From positions 79,933 through 143,932 of the forward strand of contig NZ_KB899671.1 in the NCBI RefSeq assembly GCF_000378385.1: 64,000 nt of DNA. The letters are read 5' to 3'. The position numbers and the translations under genes were made by a program. The notes beneath the pieces are model-generated. The model made no database searches, had not been told where the DNA came from, and saw nothing but the letters and a program-made list of their open reading frames with translations. Numbering within the stretch: position 1 is the first letter of the stretch; each line of letters opens with the position of its first letter. The DNA comes from Paenibacillus daejeonensis DSM 15491. Its GTDB lineage: Bacteria > Bacillota > Bacilli > Paenibacillales > Paenibacillaceae. Below, piece after piece: positions 62,208 to 64,000 of the stretch.

Positions 62208-64000
62208 CAACGCTCACCTCCTGTCACATAGCCTTCTGCCTCGATCTGACGTCCCTCTGCCGTTACGGGCACCGTATTATAGTTGACGATGAAATAGATG
62301 CCATTCTCATACGTAGATTTGAATACTCCGTCCGCCAGTTTTTCATGGCCTGTCAGACGCTGGCCCGCCACCTTGGAGAGCGCTTCATTGACTTCGCTGT
62401 ACATCTCGGAGGCGGTGTCGATCCACCGCTCATAGTTGACGGCGTACAGATAGTCGAATTCGGTTTCTTTGACCTTGTGGCTCGGCTGGTAGATCCAGGT
62501 GAAGTACACATGGGAGCCGAACTCCAGACTTTTGAGTACATACTGATTGGTATTCGTATGGGTCGACAGATTATAAGGCGCACCCGTGTAGTCGATCGAA
62601 CCGCGAATGACCATCTGATAGAACGGAATGTCCTCATCCTCCAGCTTGAAGCGGCTGCTGTTCAGCGGTGCATACGTAATATCCGTCAGATACGGGAGGG
62701 CATAGGCATTGCCGCCCTGGGCCATCACACGATCCTGGGTGCTGCTGATTCGCGTCAATGCGTCCACCGCAATGGCTTCGGCTTCCGTCCGGTCGATCTG
62801 GTTATTCTTGCGCATGTCGCTATTCAACTGCTCAGCCAAATCCCGGAGCGAGATGCCATTCGAAGCATACGGCTCCAGCCCCTTCAGCAGGGAATCGACG
62901 TAGCCCGGTACCACTCGTGGCGAGACAAGATAAGCTGGCGAGCGGTTGCGGTCACGGCGGTTAATCGCCTGGTTCATCGGATACAGCGCCGCCGGCGCTT
63001 CACTCAGCATCCGCGAAGCTTCGCGGGATACGCGGAATCCTTCCGTCCGGTGAGCTGTCAGCAGTGCCGTGTCCGGGTACAGCTCGACGTCCTGCTCCTC
63101 CAGGAACGTAGCCAGCTCCTGCAAGCCCTGCTTGCCGCCAAGCGCACCATCCACTTTTATGCGATCCGGCACCTTGTGATCCAGTCCTTCATTAAACCAA
63201 CCCGCATATTGCAGCTTGATCTGGTCGACCTGTCGTTCCTTGAGCTGGCTGATGATTGCTTGGGCCTCCTCAAAGGTCGTCAGAGGCTCCAGCGCTTGAT
63301 ACGGAATACCAAGCCGGTGCTTCTGCTTGGGGATGCCACCCACCAGCTGCAGATAAAACGGCGTGTCCCCATCCTCGGAGACCTCGCTGGCAGGAGCCAG
63401 TTGTCCGCGCTCGATCAATAGCTCGCGGTAACGGGCGGCCATCCCTACATACGTCGCCTCTTCGCCATTCAGGAATACATAGCGCACCGCGAAGTCCGAC
63501 CTGGTAGGCGCCTCCTGGAATTTAGGCAGCGTACGTACGGCTCCATCGGCATTCAACGTAATATCGTCCTTGTTGATGACGACAAAGCTCGGGTACGCAT
63601 AGTTGAAGCTATTCACTTTGCCGCTGATGTCGGCAGTGATGGACGCGACAGCCGCGCCCTGCTCGATCATCCCCAGCATCGCCCGATCCTCCTTAATAAT
63701 TCCGAAGACCGGCAGACGCACCTTCTCGTCCCTCGAATACGTCTGTGTGCTGTTCATCGTATTATCCATCCCGTATACCGCCTGGCGGTAGGCTGGATAG
63801 GCCCGCTTGCCATTGTTGAAATGGATCAGTGCACCGGAGCCGTCGGGAACGAGCATCGAGCCCTCTTCATCCGTGCCGCCGGCGCCGAAGAAATCGAGCA
63901 CCGAGATGGCGTTAATCGGATAAGCCTCCGGAAAGCGGATATCGGACACCGGCACACGCACCAGCAGACTCTCATCCTCCAGCGTGTATTCGATGGACAG
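62207..64000 (-). CDS. DUF5696-family protein, 5' end beyond window
   Basis: The frame continues off the right edge without a stop (no start decided), so at least 597 codons are seen. The family stamp is YPINAISVLDFFGAGGTDEEGSMLVPDGSGALIHFNNGK. The family is found beside sugar ABC permeases in Paenibacillus and relatives; its fold looks like a glycosidase-type barrel (YAGWFNEGLDHKVPDRIKV, LYPDTALL) with flanking beta parts, perhaps an extracellular sugar-binding or hydrolytic protein. It is translationally coupled to the permease. The upstream solute-binding protein is probably outside the window. Confidence 0.88.
   Translation of the reverse strand: MSIEYTLEDESLLVRVPVSDIRFPEAYPINAISVLDFFGAGGTDEEGSMLVPDGSGALIHFNNGKRAYPAYRQAVYGMDNTMNSTQTYSRDEKVRLPVFGIIKEDRAMLGMIEQGAAVASITADISGKVNSFNYAYPSFVVINKDDITLNADGAVRTLPKFQEAPTRSDFAVRYVFLNGEEATYVGMAARYRELLIERGQLAPASEVSEDGDTPFYLQLVGGIPKQKHRLGIPYQALEPLTTFEEAQAIISQLKERQVDQIKLQYAGWFNEGLDHKVPDRIKVDGALGGKQGLQELATFLEEQDVELYPDTALLTAHRTEGFRVSREASRMLSEAPAALYPMNQAINRRDRNRSPAYLVSPRVVPGYVDSLLKGLEPYASNGISLRDLAEQLNSDMRKNNQIDRTEAEAIAVDALTRISSTQDRVMAQGGNAYALPYLTDITYAPLNSSRFKLEDEDIPFYQMVIRGSIDYTGAPYNLSTHTNTNQYVLKSLEFGSHVYFTWIYQPSHKVKETEFDYLYAVNYERWIDTASEMYSEVNEALSKVAGQRLTGHEKLADGVFKSTYENGIYFIVNYNTVPVTAEGRQIEAEGYVTGGER

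Overview
The window looks like a chromosomal segment of a Paenibacillus-type, spore-forming, xylan-degrading Firmicute. The evidence is strong AGGAGG ribosome-binding sites, sigma-A promoters, CcpA cre boxes, a preQ1 riboswitch, a modular S-layer-anchored GH10 xylanase and a DUF5696/sugar-permease cluster. I saw no rRNA, tRNA, transposase, phage or CRISPR-Cas gene.

Layout. 1-7.2 kb: two secreted repeat proteins (one cut by the window edge), a lipoprotein, a lipid kinase, two stress-type proteins and a cardiolipin synthase. 8-13.3 kb: a membrane-anchored PpiC foldase, a sporulation-type histidine kinase and a dGTPase. 13.4-18 kb: a MarR/MMPL efflux operon with its operator, and a queuosine-precursor transporter under a preQ1 riboswitch. 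18-28 kb: small metabolic and regulatory genes separated by long repeat-filled gaps. 28-35 kb: an anion transporter fused to a cyclic-nucleotide-binding domain, a heterodimeric ABC exporter and a copper-amine-oxidase-like domain protein. 36-45 kb: a 1437-residue S-layer xylanase, then a BmrCD-like multidrug exporter preceded by a 28-residue leader peptide and an attenuator hairpin. 45-54.7 kb: SulP transporter, oxidoreductases, a GH15-type enzyme, ribokinase, and a small locus made of a 36-residue peptide gene and two related GNAT-like genes. 54.8-64 kb: a leucine-dehydrogenase-like gene and the xylan-utilisation cluster (intracellular GH10, GH43, AraC regulator, membrane-anchored GH10, two sugar permeases, partial DUF5696 gene).

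How it works together. The three GH10 enzymes have three cell addresses: the S-layer enzyme cuts polymeric xylan, the membrane-anchored one trims near the ABC permeases, and the cytosolic GH10 plus GH43 finish imported oligomers. Putative cre boxes sit upstream of the S-layer xylanase and between GH43 and the AraC gene, consistent with carbon catabolite repression.

The most unusual signal is not a gene. At least eight intergenic gaps carry a 24-bp module (TAACG, 13 variable bases, then YTATT plus one base) repeated every 50 or 51 bp. It occurs either as one-way tandem arrays (51 bp) or as mirrored four-module arrays with 50, 77/78 and 50 bp spacing. The 13-base core differs between arrays while ends and spacing are kept. 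Two other candidates for new biology are a 192-bp multi-hairpin element between the BmrC-like and BmrD-like genes, and the 36-residue peptide/twin-GNAT locus with duplicated promoters.
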